From Komarekiella delphini-convector SJRDD-AB1 (GTDB lineage Bacteria > Cyanobacteriota > Cyanobacteriia > Cyanobacteriales > Nostocaceae), in contig NZ_VJXY01000029.1 of assembly GCF_014831675.1 (NCBI RefSeq), positions 1 to 64,000 of the forward strand: 64,000 nt of DNA, read 5' to 3'. A program made the position numbers and the translations under genes. This document shows positions 7,932 through 16,828 of this stretch, in pieces. The first letter of the stretch is position 1; each line of letters begins with the position of its first letter. The notes under the pieces are model-generated. The model saw nothing but the letters and a program-made list of their open reading frames with translations. It had not been told where the DNA came from and searched no databases.

Positions 7932-9485
7932 ATGCCTCTGTCGCGCATAGTAACGCTGGTTGTTGGTCTGATCCTCATTTTGGGGCTAAGTCTATGGCTG
8001 ATTGATTCTCTCTCACGCCTCTACTGGCAGTTGTCCTATTCTCCACTGCTAGGCAATTTACTGCTGTTATTGCTGATTTTGCTCATAGGAGCCTTGGTTG
8101 CGGCTTTTGTGTATTATGTACTGGTGATTCAGGCTGGCGAAAAGCGATCGCGCCGCAACTCAAGACGAGTAACACCAGCGCAAATTCCCGCAGCCAAATC
8201 TGATGCGGCTTCTTCAACTCTTCAAGCTGTACGGCAACAAGTAGCGCAAATTCAAGATGAAGTAGCACGCCAAGCTTTATTAAGTCGATCACGGGAGATT
8301 GAAGTCAACTTAGCACGCGGTGAGATTCAAGTAGTGGTATTCGGTACGGGAAGTGCTGGCAAAACTTCCTTAGTCAATGCCGTTATGGGACGCATGGTAG
8401 GCCAAGTTGATGCACCAATGGGAACAACTCAAGCGGGAGAAACCTATTGTCTGCGGTTGAAGGGATTGGAACGCAAGATTTTAATTACGGATACGCCAGG
8501 GATTTTGGAAGCGGGGGTAGCGGGAACGGAACGGGAACAGCTAGCGCGGGAATTGGCAACGGAAGCAGATTTATTGTTATTTGTGGTGGATAATGACTTG
8601 CGACGATCAGAATATGAGCCGCTGCGGGGATTAGCGGAAATAGGTAAGCGATCGCTACTTGTGCTTAACAAAACGGACTTATACACAGATGAGGACAAAG
8701 AAGCTATCCTTGCTAGATTGCGTCAGCGGGTGCGGGGATTTATTGCCCCAAATGATGTAGTTGCGATCGCTGCTAATCCCCAATCTGCACAACTAGAAAC
8801 TGGCGAAACCTTCCAACCAGAACCGGATATTGTCCCCATGCTGCGACGGATGGCGGCTATTTTACGCGCTGAGGGTGAAGATTTGGTTGCAGATAACATC
8901 CTGCTGCAATCTCTGCGGCTAGGAGACGAAGCGCGAAAACTCATTGATGGCCAGCGCCGCCGTCAAGCTGACAAAATTGTCGAGCGATTTCAGTGGATTG
9001 GTGCTGGTGTGGTATCAGTCACGCCTGTTCCTGTAGTAGATTTACTGGCTACTGCCGCCGTCAATGCTCAAATGGTTGTAGAAATTGGTAGAGTTTATGG
9101 CTGTGAGTTGAACATGGAACGGGGACGAGAATTAGCCCTTTCTTTAGCAAAAACCATTGCCAGTCTAGGGATAGTTAAGGGAGCAATTCAATTATTATCT
9201 ACGGCTTTACAACTCAATGTTGCCACTTTTATTATTGGTAGAGCAATTCAAGGTGTAACGGCAGCTTATCTAACAAGAATTGCCGGGAAAAGTTTTATTG
9301 AATATTTTCGTCATGACCAAGATTGGGGCGATGGTGGGATGACAGAAGTAGTGCAACGACAGTTTCAAATTAATCGCAGAGATGAATTTATTAAAGCTTT
9401 TGTTCAGGAAGCGATCGCACGGGTAGTTAAGCCGTTAACAGATAGATCTGAGGTGATTGAACATGAAGAAGAAACCGAGAGTTAA
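7932..9485 (+). CDS. Membrane-anchored Era-like GTPase with DUF697 tail
   Basis: 517 residues from the ATG at 7932. A longer frame opens at a TTG at 7767, but its first 55 residues look non-coding and the ATG directly precedes the first membrane helix. Two transmembrane helices (about 1-25 and 40-65) are followed by a GTPase domain with P-loop FGTGSAGKTSLVN, G3 DTPG and G4 NKTD. The C-terminal 200 residues match the DUF697 type seen in YcjF-like proteins, with hydrophobic helices (TPVPVVDLLATAAVN). Cyanobacteria carry several such proteins; their role in envelope or membrane maintenance is inferred, not established. Confidence 0.88.
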   Translation: MPLSRIVTLVVGLILILGLSLWLIDSLSRLYWQLSYSPLLGNLLLLLLILLIGALVAAFVYYVLVIQAGEKRSRRNSRRVTPAQIPAAKSDAASSTLQAVRQQVAQIQDEVARQALLSRSREIEVNLARGEIQVVVFGTGSAGKTSLVNAVMGRMVGQVDAPMGTTQAGETYCLRLKGLERKILITDTPGILEAGVAGTEREQLARELATEADLLLFVVDNDLRRSEYEPLRGLAEIGKRSLLVLNKTDLYTDEDKEAILARLRQRVRGFIAPNDVVAIAANPQSAQLETGETFQPEPDIVPMLRRMAAILRAEGEDLVADNILLQSLRLGDEARKLIDGQRRRQADKIVERFQWIGAGVVSVTPVPVVDLLATAAVNAQMVVEIGRVYGCELNMERGRELALSLAKTIASLGIVKGAIQLLSTALQLNVATFIIGRAIQGVTAAYLTRIAGKSFIEYFRHDQDWGDGGMTEVVQRQFQINRRDEFIKAFVQEAIARVVKPLTDRSEVIEHEEETES

Positions 9486-9549
9486 GATATTATTATGTAC
9501 ATAGGTAAGAAGGTAAAAAGAAAACCGCTAAAAAATCATAGTTTTTGAT

Positions 9550-10173
9550 ATGACTCAAGCCTTAGCAAAACTAGTAACCTTTGATGAATTTATCCAATGG
9601 TATCCAGAGAATTCTGAGGTACATTACGAACTGCATGATGGGATAATTATTGAAATGCCAAAACCTACAGGTGAACACTCTGACATAGCTGGTTTTCTTA
9701 TAGATGAATTTAACATAGCTATTAAAGAGTTGGGTAAACGTGGCGTTTGGAACATCCCTAAAGAATGTGTTGTGAAGCCTAATAGTGATAAATCTGGTTA
9801 TGAACCAGACATTATTATTTTAAATCGTGAAAATATTCTTCAAGAGACTCGCTGGAAAACTGAATCAGTCATAGAGCACGGTAGCACTGTTAAATTAATT
9901 GTTGAAATTGCTAGTCAAAATTGGCGAGATGACTACTACAAAAAATACAGTGATTATGAGGAGATGGGCATAGCCGAGTATTGGATTGTTGACCACAGCG
10001 CAAAAGCAACTAAAAAACTTATTGGTAATCCTAAATTACCAACTATTTCAGTTTACCAACTAATTGAAGGGGAATATCAACTCACTCAATTCAGGGGAAA
10101 TGAGCGCATTGTATCGCTAACATTCCCTAATTTTAATTTGACTGCTGAAGAGGTTTTTCAAGCTGGCTTGTAA
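9550..10173 (+). CDS. Uma2 family (DUF820) PD-(D/E)XK nuclease-fold protein
   Basis: 207 residues. Uma2 signatures are clear: FDEFIQWYPENSEVHYELHDG near the start, the acidic core GYEPDIIILNR, then LIVEIASQNWRDDYYKK and YEEMGIAEYWIVD. The Asp of PDI and the Glu of VEI are the usual PD-(D/E)XK catalytic positions, with Lys in the YKK region. Uma2 genes are strongly amplified in cyanobacteria; nuclease activity is predicted from the fold, and cell role is unknown. It is followed by a clear paralogue 190 bases on, so the pair arose by tandem duplication. Confidence 0.9.
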   Translation: MTQALAKLVTFDEFIQWYPENSEVHYELHDGIIIEMPKPTGEHSDIAGFLIDEFNIAIKELGKRGVWNIPKECVVKPNSDKSGYEPDIIILNRENILQETRWKTESVIEHGSTVKLIVEIASQNWRDDYYKKYSDYEEMGIAEYWIVDHSAKATKKLIGNPKLPTISVYQLIEGEYQLTQFRGNERIVSLTFPNFNLTAEEVFQAGL

Positions 10174-10363
10174 TCAAAAATAAAGTCTAATATTTTCGTA
10201 AGCGAGGCTCAACATCAGTTACAAAAACTCATCGAGCAATTTATCAAATCTCACAAGCCTGTCTCACTAGAGGTGAACATAGTAATGCTATTCTGATTAC
10301 TGGAAAATATTGGTTTGCAATTTACTTATTATGTAAAAAAAGTTAAACATTGTGAGGTTACTT

Positions 10364-10999
10364 ATGACTCAAACTCAAACAGCAACAAAAGTAGTAACCT
10401 TTGAGGAATTTATTCAATGGTATCCAGACAATTCCCCAGTACGTTACGAACTGCATAATGGAGTAATTATTGAGATGACGCCACCAGTCGGGAAACATGA
10501 AGAGATAAAAGGATTTTTGACTACTAAATTAGTCATTGAATACAGTGGATTAAACCTCCCTTACTTCATCCCGAACCAAGCAATAGTAAAACCTCCTGAA
10601 GGTGAATCAGGTTATTTACCAGATGTTTTAATCTTGAATCGTCCCTGTTTAACTTCAGAATCATTATGGACGAAATCTTCAACTATTACTCAAGGTAGTT
10701 CAATTCCTTTAGTGATTGAAGTTGTTAGCCAAAATTGGCGCGATGATTACTACAAAAAGCTTGCTGACTATGAGGAGATGGGGATTCCAGAATATTGGAT
10801 TGTCGATTATGCCGCATTCGGTGCTAGAAAATTTATCGGCGATCCAAAAGTTCCTACTTTTTCACTTTATGAATTAATAGATGGAGAGTTTCAGGTTAGC
10901 CAATTTCGAGGTAATGACTGTATCGTATCTCCAACTTTCCCTGATTTGAAAATGACAGCTAACCAAATTTTTCAAGCAGGTGAAGTTATTGAAGATTAA
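10364..10999 (+). CDS. Uma2 family (DUF820) protein, tandem paralogue
   Basis: 211 residues from the ATG at 10364; a GTG at 10352 would add four residues. It aligns along its full length with the upstream Uma2 gene: FEEFIQWYPDNSPVRYELHNG, GYLPDVLILNR, LVIEVVSQNWRDDYYKK, YEEMGIPEYWIVDY. The key acidic residues are kept, so both copies could be active. The two proteins differ most in the region around residues 50-75, which may set partner or substrate choice. The spacer between them (10174-10363) holds no gene. Confidence 0.9.
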   Translation: MTQTQTATKVVTFEEFIQWYPDNSPVRYELHNGVIIEMTPPVGKHEEIKGFLTTKLVIEYSGLNLPYFIPNQAIVKPPEGESGYLPDVLILNRPCLTSESLWTKSSTITQGSSIPLVIEVVSQNWRDDYYKKLADYEEMGIPEYWIVDYAAFGARKFIGDPKVPTFSLYELIDGEFQVSQFRGNDCIVSPTFPDLKMTANQIFQAGEVIED

Positions 11000-11011
11000 C
11001 TACTGACGCAG

Positions 11012-11455
11012 CTATAAAATGAGATGATAAGTATTTTTGCCTGTCTCTGGCAGTGTAATCAGCCGTCGATTAATCACATCGGGTTGTAATCCCAGTTCTT
11101 CAAGGGAAATTAAGCCCAGAAGCGAGTCTTCTCCTCCTGGTAACTCTGTGCAGGTGAATTCTCCGTGCCGTCCTCCTACTGTTAAACTTACTCGTTTAAA
11201 AAGTCTTGTTTTGCAAATTCCCGCAGCAGTTTTAACATCAATTTCACTGGCAAATGGTAAGCCTAACTGAGTAATAATATTCGCAGGTAGACAAAGACGA
11301 GTTGCTCCTGTATCAACTAAAACATTATTGAGAGTTATGGAGCGAATCTGTTCACTCTTAATAAATCCTCGTTCTGCTAAAATTTCATCAACTAAATTTG
11401 AGACAGTGATTGTAGTCGTGACAATTCCCATTTCTTGAGTAGATGTTATGGTCAT
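11012..11455 (-). CDS. Retropepsin-like (clan AA) aspartic protease
   Basis: 147 residues. The active-site motif VDTGAT, preceded by the strand SITLNNVL and followed by LCLPANIITQLGL, is the single DTG loop of a clan AA aspartyl protease monomer. A late GEDSLLGLISLEELGL matches the hydrophobic-hydrophobic-Gly part that completes the fold. One motif per chain means it should work as a dimer, as retropepsins do. Proteins of this kind are common in cyanobacteria as small stand-alone genes, with no known substrate. It is convergent with the second Uma2 gene, with a 12-base gap. Confidence 0.8.
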   Translation of the reverse strand: MTITSTQEMGIVTTTITVSNLVDEILAERGFIKSEQIRSITLNNVLVDTGATRLCLPANIITQLGLPFASEIDVKTAAGICKTRLFKRVSLTVGGRHGEFTCTELPGGEDSLLGLISLEELGLQPDVINRRLITLPETGKNTYHLIL

Positions 11456-11553
11456 GGTAAACTCCTGACTAATGGAGATTTGATAATGCGATCGCGCAGA
11501 GCACCTGCGGTAAGCGATCGCACCTTGTAATTCTAATCTTTACCCTAACCCAC

Positions 11554-14500
11554 TCACTCGGATTGTACAGGCGATCGCCCAGATAAAATAATGAAACCCA
11601 CAGAATCAAGTTTCATCTGAGGCTGACGAATTCCTTCTAAAATAGCTTCATTCAACCCACTCTCTAAATTCAATTCTTCAGCAACCGCATAATCCCAAGT
11701 TTGTCGGTTCAAACGCAGGCGTAATTGTTCGGCTCTGTTACCTAACTTCTTCTCAGCAACCTTAGCGCGTTGTTCGCACAAATCAATAAAATCAGGACGC
11801 TGGGAGAGCAATTCTAAAGATGTGCTACGCGCTTGATAGCAAAAATTTTGCCATTTACTAGCATCAACAAAATCATCAATAATTTTCAAGCGTCCCTTTG
11901 CTAAATTGTAATCCCAGTATTGACTACTGCTTCTATCTTTATAAGGAAGTTGCAGGATTTTCAAAAGATTTTCATCTTCAACAATGTACATTGGTTCATT
12001 GCGAGCATCAATAAAAATAGTTTCGACAATTGGTGGAAATAAAGCATCAGTACGTCGCTTCAAAATCTTAAATTTCGTATCATCTAGCTTTGACTTTGTT
12101 AAAATTTGCCTTGCAATTTCTAAATTTGCCTCGACTACATAATTGAATCGGAAACCAAACCACTCCATCCCTTCCCCAGAATCCCAAGATGTGTCAGTAC
12201 GCCACATAGCAAAAGCTCTACCTCGGTCATCCCAATCTATATAGCTAAACAGCGCTTCTACCAATCCTTCTCCAATACGGAAGAGTTTGATATTAGAGTT
12301 CTGATTTGCCACGCGACGGTTATAAGTACCAAATTGCTCTGTATGATTAGCAAAACGACTTCTCAATTCATCCACTGGTAGCAAGGTACGTTTATTCGGT
12401 TGATAACGCCATGCTTCTGCTAAATTTGAGTTATCAACTGCCTGAAAATGCAAGGCGTCTTCAATCCAGCCTTCAATTGCTCGTTTAATTTCTAAATGAC
12501 GAGCGTCATAATTATCTAATTCTTGAAAATATTGAGTAGCGTTTTCCTCTTGAGTATCAATTTCATCTAACGCATTTTGTTCGCTAATTTTTACTTGTTC
12601 TTCAGCGATTTCTTGTTGGATTTTTTCTATTATTTTTGATAGTCCAGTAGCACCTGATTGAAACATGGCTGCTTCTAATTCTGCCAATTTTGCATCAATA
12701 TAAAACTGGAGACTAGCAATCGATTGATTGAAAATTCGCAACCCGTCTTTTAATAATCGATACCAAGCATCGTGGGGGCTATCGCTTATGTCTGCACCAA
12801 CTAATACTGTAAACTCAACGTTTATAGTTCGACCAATTCGGTCAATTCTACCAATTCTTTGTTCTAAACGATTTGGCGACCAGGGAAGGTCAAAATGAAT
12901 CATCCAATCAACAAATTGAAAGTTACGACCTTCTTCTCCAGAAGCATCACAAACGAGAATAAAGCAATTAGGGTTACTCTTAAACTGATTTAAGCTACTT
13001 TCAACTTGAGCGGGAGTTTGTTCTGATTTATGGCTAGCGATAGTTGCTGCACCAAAAGTATCAGATAAAGAGCGAATAATTTCTGCTCCAGTTTGCTCAA
13101 AACTAGTAAAGATGACAATTTTGGGCAAATAATCACCGGGAATAGGTCTTTGAATTCTCTGTTTTACCCGCTCGGACAATTGCTTAATATTACTGCGGAA
13201 AGATTGAAGTCCTAAAATTTCTGATAGGCGATAGAGGAGTATAATTTTTAGTAGCTCAATGCGATCGCCATCTTCCGAAGGCTGTTTAATAATCCCTAGC
13301 AACGATTCTAGAATTTTTTCTTCTTCTGGAAATTTCGCGGTTGTAGTCAAGGTACGGATATCATCTTCGCCAAACTCCCGAATCAAGCCAGTATGGCAAA
13401 TACTGCTTAAACGGGCATTAATTAACTGTTCTAGAATACCTGACCAAGTACCAGAAGCTAAAAATAATAATCGGAAAATTCGTTGATACTGCTCTTGATT
13501 AGGAGCAGTGGTACGCCATTGTTCTATCAGTTCGTAAATATCAGGCGATCGCTCATCTAAATCATATTCTTCTTTGAGTGTAACATTGCGATCAAATATG
13601 ACATCTTCCACAGAAGCCCTACGGTTACGAAGCATTCGACGATGAAGCCGATAGGTATCGCTGATGTGGGTGCGAATCTCTCGAACAATTTTATCTCGTT
13701 CAGTAGGAGGTGTTGCTGATGTTTGTAAACAATTTTGCAAATCTTGTATAAGATTTAACAAATATTGATCTTCTGCAAACAGATTTTGCAGTTGTTGAAG
13801 GTTAGTTTTTAAAACTGAAGGATTCGCGCCTTCCCTAAAAGAAAGGAGAACCTTACCAATTTCCTGGCGGCTTTCAACTCTAGCGCGAAAACCTGCTAAG
13901 TCTTCAAGTTTATAGGTTGTCGGGTCGAGCAGGTGCAGCATTGCCAAAAAATCTTGTTCGTGGTTGAGAACAGGCGTGGCGGATAATAAGAGTAAGCGAT
14001 CGCTTCTATGAGCAAGATTTTTGTAAGTCTCAAAACGCTGGCGCACTGCTGCATCTTTAGAGGTTGCCATTGCCGCGATGTGGTGGGCTTCATCTAAAAT
14101 TAAGAAGCCTACTTTGGCTTTCGGGTTGATTCTATGGACATCTTCAACCGGAAGCACTACCACCCGTTCGGGAAAATGGGACAGATAAAACTTATTTTCT
14201 AACTCAATCCGCCATTGTTGGAGCAAATGTTGCGGAACCAATACCACCGCACGTTTTTTTGGTTCATCGAGGAGGTATTGACGCAAAATCGCACCCGCTT
14301 CGATGGTTTTTCCTAGTCCCACCTCATCTGCTAGCAAATAGCGTTGAATTGGGTCTTCTAGGACGCGCCGCACAACTTCAACTTGGTGAGGATAAAGATT
14401 AATATTTGCCGAAATCAGTCCCGTCATTCCGCGACTAACAGCGCGTTGCTTAATTAAGCATTTGACAAAAGCCAATCTTCTATCGTGGAAATAGGGCGTT

Positions 14501-14868
14501 TCGTGACCCTTCATTGCTAAAGTTTCGATTGGGTCTACGATGGGTAGATTACAACGAACGTAAATTTCCTGCTCAACTGCGATCGCAGTTTTCTTATCAG
14601 GCAGGTCAATTTGATACTTTCTTCGATCTTCATCCCAATCGAAGACTCTGCCAATTATCCATGTGTCTTGAGTTCCCAAATTAATATAGCATCGAGTCTG
14701 AGCCTGAAGCCTGACTTTAAAGAGCGAATTTAAAGGTAAAGTTTTTTGTAGGCGTTGTCCTACTGAGCAGAAATACTCAATGATCGCATTATCATCAGAT
14801 ATTCCAGTAACTTTTCCTATCCCCAAATCGTTATTCTGGGACTGCACCAATGAACCAAGCTCAATCAT
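11554..14868 (-). CDS. SNF2/RapA-type helicase, DpdE-like
   Basis: 1104 residues. The N-terminal 120 residues hold beta-rich Tudor/KOW-like strands (LGSLVQSQNNDLGIGKVTGI). The SNF2 ATPase follows: motif I ADEVGLGKTIEAG, motif II LILDEAHH, motif III LLSATP, and the second lobe ending in RIGRIDRIGR (motif VI). A long helical insertion lies between the lobes, and the C-terminal 350 residues resemble the tail of RapA-like SNF2 proteins. In layout it resembles DpdE, the SNF2 protein of the 7-deazapurine DNA-modification system, but no dpdA, ParB-like or other dpd gene is nearby. Stand-alone SNF2 proteins can act in phage defence or transcription recycling; the role here is open. Confidence 0.85.
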   Translation of the reverse strand: MIELGSLVQSQNNDLGIGKVTGISDDNAIIEYFCSVGQRLQKTLPLNSLFKVRLQAQTRCYINLGTQDTWIIGRVFDWDEDRRKYQIDLPDKKTAIAVEQEIYVRCNLPIVDPIETLAMKGHETPYFHDRRLAFVKCLIKQRAVSRGMTGLISANINLYPHQVEVVRRVLEDPIQRYLLADEVGLGKTIEAGAILRQYLLDEPKKRAVVLVPQHLLQQWRIELENKFYLSHFPERVVVLPVEDVHRINPKAKVGFLILDEAHHIAAMATSKDAAVRQRFETYKNLAHRSDRLLLLSATPVLNHEQDFLAMLHLLDPTTYKLEDLAGFRARVESRQEIGKVLLSFREGANPSVLKTNLQQLQNLFAEDQYLLNLIQDLQNCLQTSATPPTERDKIVREIRTHISDTYRLHRRMLRNRRASVEDVIFDRNVTLKEEYDLDERSPDIYELIEQWRTTAPNQEQYQRIFRLLFLASGTWSGILEQLINARLSSICHTGLIREFGEDDIRTLTTTAKFPEEEKILESLLGIIKQPSEDGDRIELLKIILLYRLSEILGLQSFRSNIKQLSERVKQRIQRPIPGDYLPKIVIFTSFEQTGAEIIRSLSDTFGAATIASHKSEQTPAQVESSLNQFKSNPNCFILVCDASGEEGRNFQFVDWMIHFDLPWSPNRLEQRIGRIDRIGRTINVEFTVLVGADISDSPHDAWYRLLKDGLRIFNQSIASLQFYIDAKLAELEAAMFQSGATGLSKIIEKIQQEIAEEQVKISEQNALDEIDTQEENATQYFQELDNYDARHLEIKRAIEGWIEDALHFQAVDNSNLAEAWRYQPNKRTLLPVDELRSRFANHTEQFGTYNRRVANQNSNIKLFRIGEGLVEALFSYIDWDDRGRAFAMWRTDTSWDSGEGMEWFGFRFNYVVEANLEIARQILTKSKLDDTKFKILKRRTDALFPPIVETIFIDARNEPMYIVEDENLLKILQLPYKDRSSSQYWDYNLAKGRLKIIDDFVDASKWQNFCYQARSTSLELLSQRPDFIDLCEQRAKVAEKKLGNRAEQLRLRLNRQTWDYAVAEELNLESGLNEAILEGIRQPQMKLDSVGFIILSGRSPVQSE

Positions 14869-15361
14869 AGATCCAGTCCTCTGAACACACTAATAAACAT
14901 CATTACAGCAATAGCTACAGCCTTTCAGACTAGCTTGCTATGGAAATTTTGTAAATATATATAGATGATTAACTTACATCGCACTGAAAGTGGTAGCAAG
15001 CCCCTAGAAGCAGATAAGTATATTGGTTAATAGTACTTTTGATTATGATGATGATAATTTTGCTTCGGGTCAATAAAAAATCAACAAATAATATAGATAT
15101 TTTCCACAGGCTCCAATCCCTAAACTCTAAAGGTTTACCGTTAAAACACTAACACTTATTGAAAGGCATTGCAGTTTTAGCTATTTGTTCTCCTAACAAA
15201 TGCATTAATAGATTATCAACACTAAGAGATTTTTCAGTATTCCTTGCTTACTATCACCGATTGCTACAACCGTCTGAGGTTGTATAGAACAATAATTTTA
15301 GAATTTATTACTCAGCTACCAGCAACAGGTTTGGCATCTAGTACAATGTGATATGGCAAAC
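14869..15361. other. AT-rich intergenic region without a visible gene
   Basis: The stretch lies between the starts of the helicase gene and the end of the 150-residue membrane protein gene. It is AT-rich and probably carries the helicase promoter at its left side. No RNA gene or clear repeat was recognised. Confidence 0.4.
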
Positions 15362-15814
15362 CTACTTGTTTTTCTTGTCTAAATAACCTTTTAAACCGAA
15401 GCCACTTCCTAAACCACCTGCAAATATAATAAGTAACTTTAGTAACTCTTTATAAGTTTCTAAATCCTTATTTACTAAAAAAACAGTTAAAAATCCTAAA
15501 AATCCTAAAAAAATGACTATATTAATAAGAGTATATTTACGAGATGCTTGAGTATCAGCAAAAGCTCTTTCATCATCTTTCTCGACAATCTCAAGTATTT
15601 TTGAGATGTGAGATTCATTAATTTTTTCTTGAATTGGTGATATGAAAGATGTAGGCGATATCCGTTGCATTGAAAGAGTTGTCTGCACTATTCTCTTTAA
15701 TTCTGGAGGTAAGGTTTCTAATTCATCAGGAGGATTTTGTAAATCTCCAGCTCGATCTGATTTTTTATTTTTATCATCTAAGCTTTCATTAGATTCAGAA
15801 TTAGCACTAGACAT
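15362..15814 (-). CDS. Small membrane protein, unknown family
   Basis: 150 residues. The first 40 are polar and charged, then a helical part (about 41-92) and two membrane segments near the C-terminus (about 95-115 and 124-142) joined by a short charged loop, ending in a basic tail KGYLDKKNK. The plan of a soluble helical N-terminus with two C-terminal helices is loosely like DUF2335, but I cannot assign it. It starts one base after the stop of the 118-residue gene upstream, so the two should be translated together. Confidence 0.6.
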   Translation of the reverse strand: MSSANSESNESLDDKNKKSDRAGDLQNPPDELETLPPELKRIVQTTLSMQRISPTSFISPIQEKINESHISKILEIVEKDDERAFADTQASRKYTLINIVIFLGFLGFLTVFLVNKDLETYKELLKLLIIFAGGLGSGFGLKGYLDKKNK

Positions 15815-15815
15815 T

Positions 15816-16172
15816 CTATCTGCTCCTTATCAGTCTAGCTGCTTTCAAAGCATAACTAATTTGTTCTATATCAGAATTATCTTCATCTATTAAAGACAAC
15901 TTAGTTTGCAAAAACTGTACTAGCTTGCGTTCTAAAGTTTCTTGAACTATTTCTTCTACTTCATTTTCAATGAAAATAGAACAGGCATAGCAGACTAAAT
16001 TTTCAAATGCCTTGTCGCTAATTTCTCCATTAGCGTGTAGATAAGAAAAGTAAGACAAAACACCTTTTAGCTTTTCTACATTCAAGGTAGTAAAGGTGGC
16101 TCTCTTGAATGATCCGCTTCCTTTTAACACTGAATTTGTTATTTTTGAAATTCCTCTACCTGCTGAAGACAT
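15816..16172 (-). CDS. Hypothetical soluble helical protein
   Basis: 118 residues, first gene of a two-gene operon with the membrane protein that follows. The sequence is mostly helical and acidic in its second half. A motif resembling a small regulatory or structural subunit (LKGVLSYFSYLHANGEIS, then VEEIVQETLERKLVQFLQ) is present, but no family is recognised. A basic N-terminus (GRGISKITNSVLKGSGSFKR) could contact nucleic acid or membrane. The one-base gap to the next start suggests the two products work together. Confidence 0.6.
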   Translation of the reverse strand: MSSAGRGISKITNSVLKGSGSFKRATFTTLNVEKLKGVLSYFSYLHANGEISDKAFENLVCYACSIFIENEVEEIVQETLERKLVQFLQTKLSLIDEDNSDIEQISYALKAARLIRSR

Positions 16173-16828
16173 AGTAACATTCTTTAACTCACAGAAGAAT
16201 TTAGTGTATTACTATTAAAAGTACAATTATAATTATGTAAAATTTTGAACGTTGAAAATTAATTAATAAAACAATACTTATGTTTTAGTCAACTTTAAAA
16301 TAAAACTATCACTACGAATATTATCACTAAGGTAGATTTTTGTCAATTCTTTGTCATGTGATTACTTAAATAATAACATTTATTAAAGCACGAATAGTTA
16401 ATTTTGATATTTTTGTAAAGTTGCAGAAATTTTGTAATCGATAGCACAGGAAGTATCAATTGGTATAATGCATAAGTTAAAAACAGTGCCAAATATTGAA
16501 AAATTTTATACCTATGCCTAATTAATATTCAGCGTTTTAAAAATAATAAAATACTATTCTTGCTAAAGAAAAATACTTAAGAAACAAAGTTTGCATTCAA
16601 GGAGTCCATACTCTAGTACGTCACAGCGGAAATCAACATAGCATCTGACAAAATATCAAAAGCCCAAGATACAAGGTTTTTTGACATTTTGACATTTAAA
16701 CTTAGAATTCCGCGTTTGGAAAGCATCTCGTAAGAGAAGCGACACCTAGTATTTTATTTCTAAGGTATTCCGGAAACACGGAGTAATGCTAGGAAAACTA
16801 ATATAAAGGCTTACTAAGTAACCAGCTC
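16173..16828. other. AT-rich intergenic region upstream of a kinase gene
   Basis: 656 bases between the divergent 118-residue gene and the Ser/Thr kinase. It contains poly-A/T tracts. A short repeat-like motif, GAAAGCATCTCGTAAGAGAAGCG, near 16718-16741 resembles dispersed Nostoc palindromes. No gene was seen. Confidence 0.4.
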
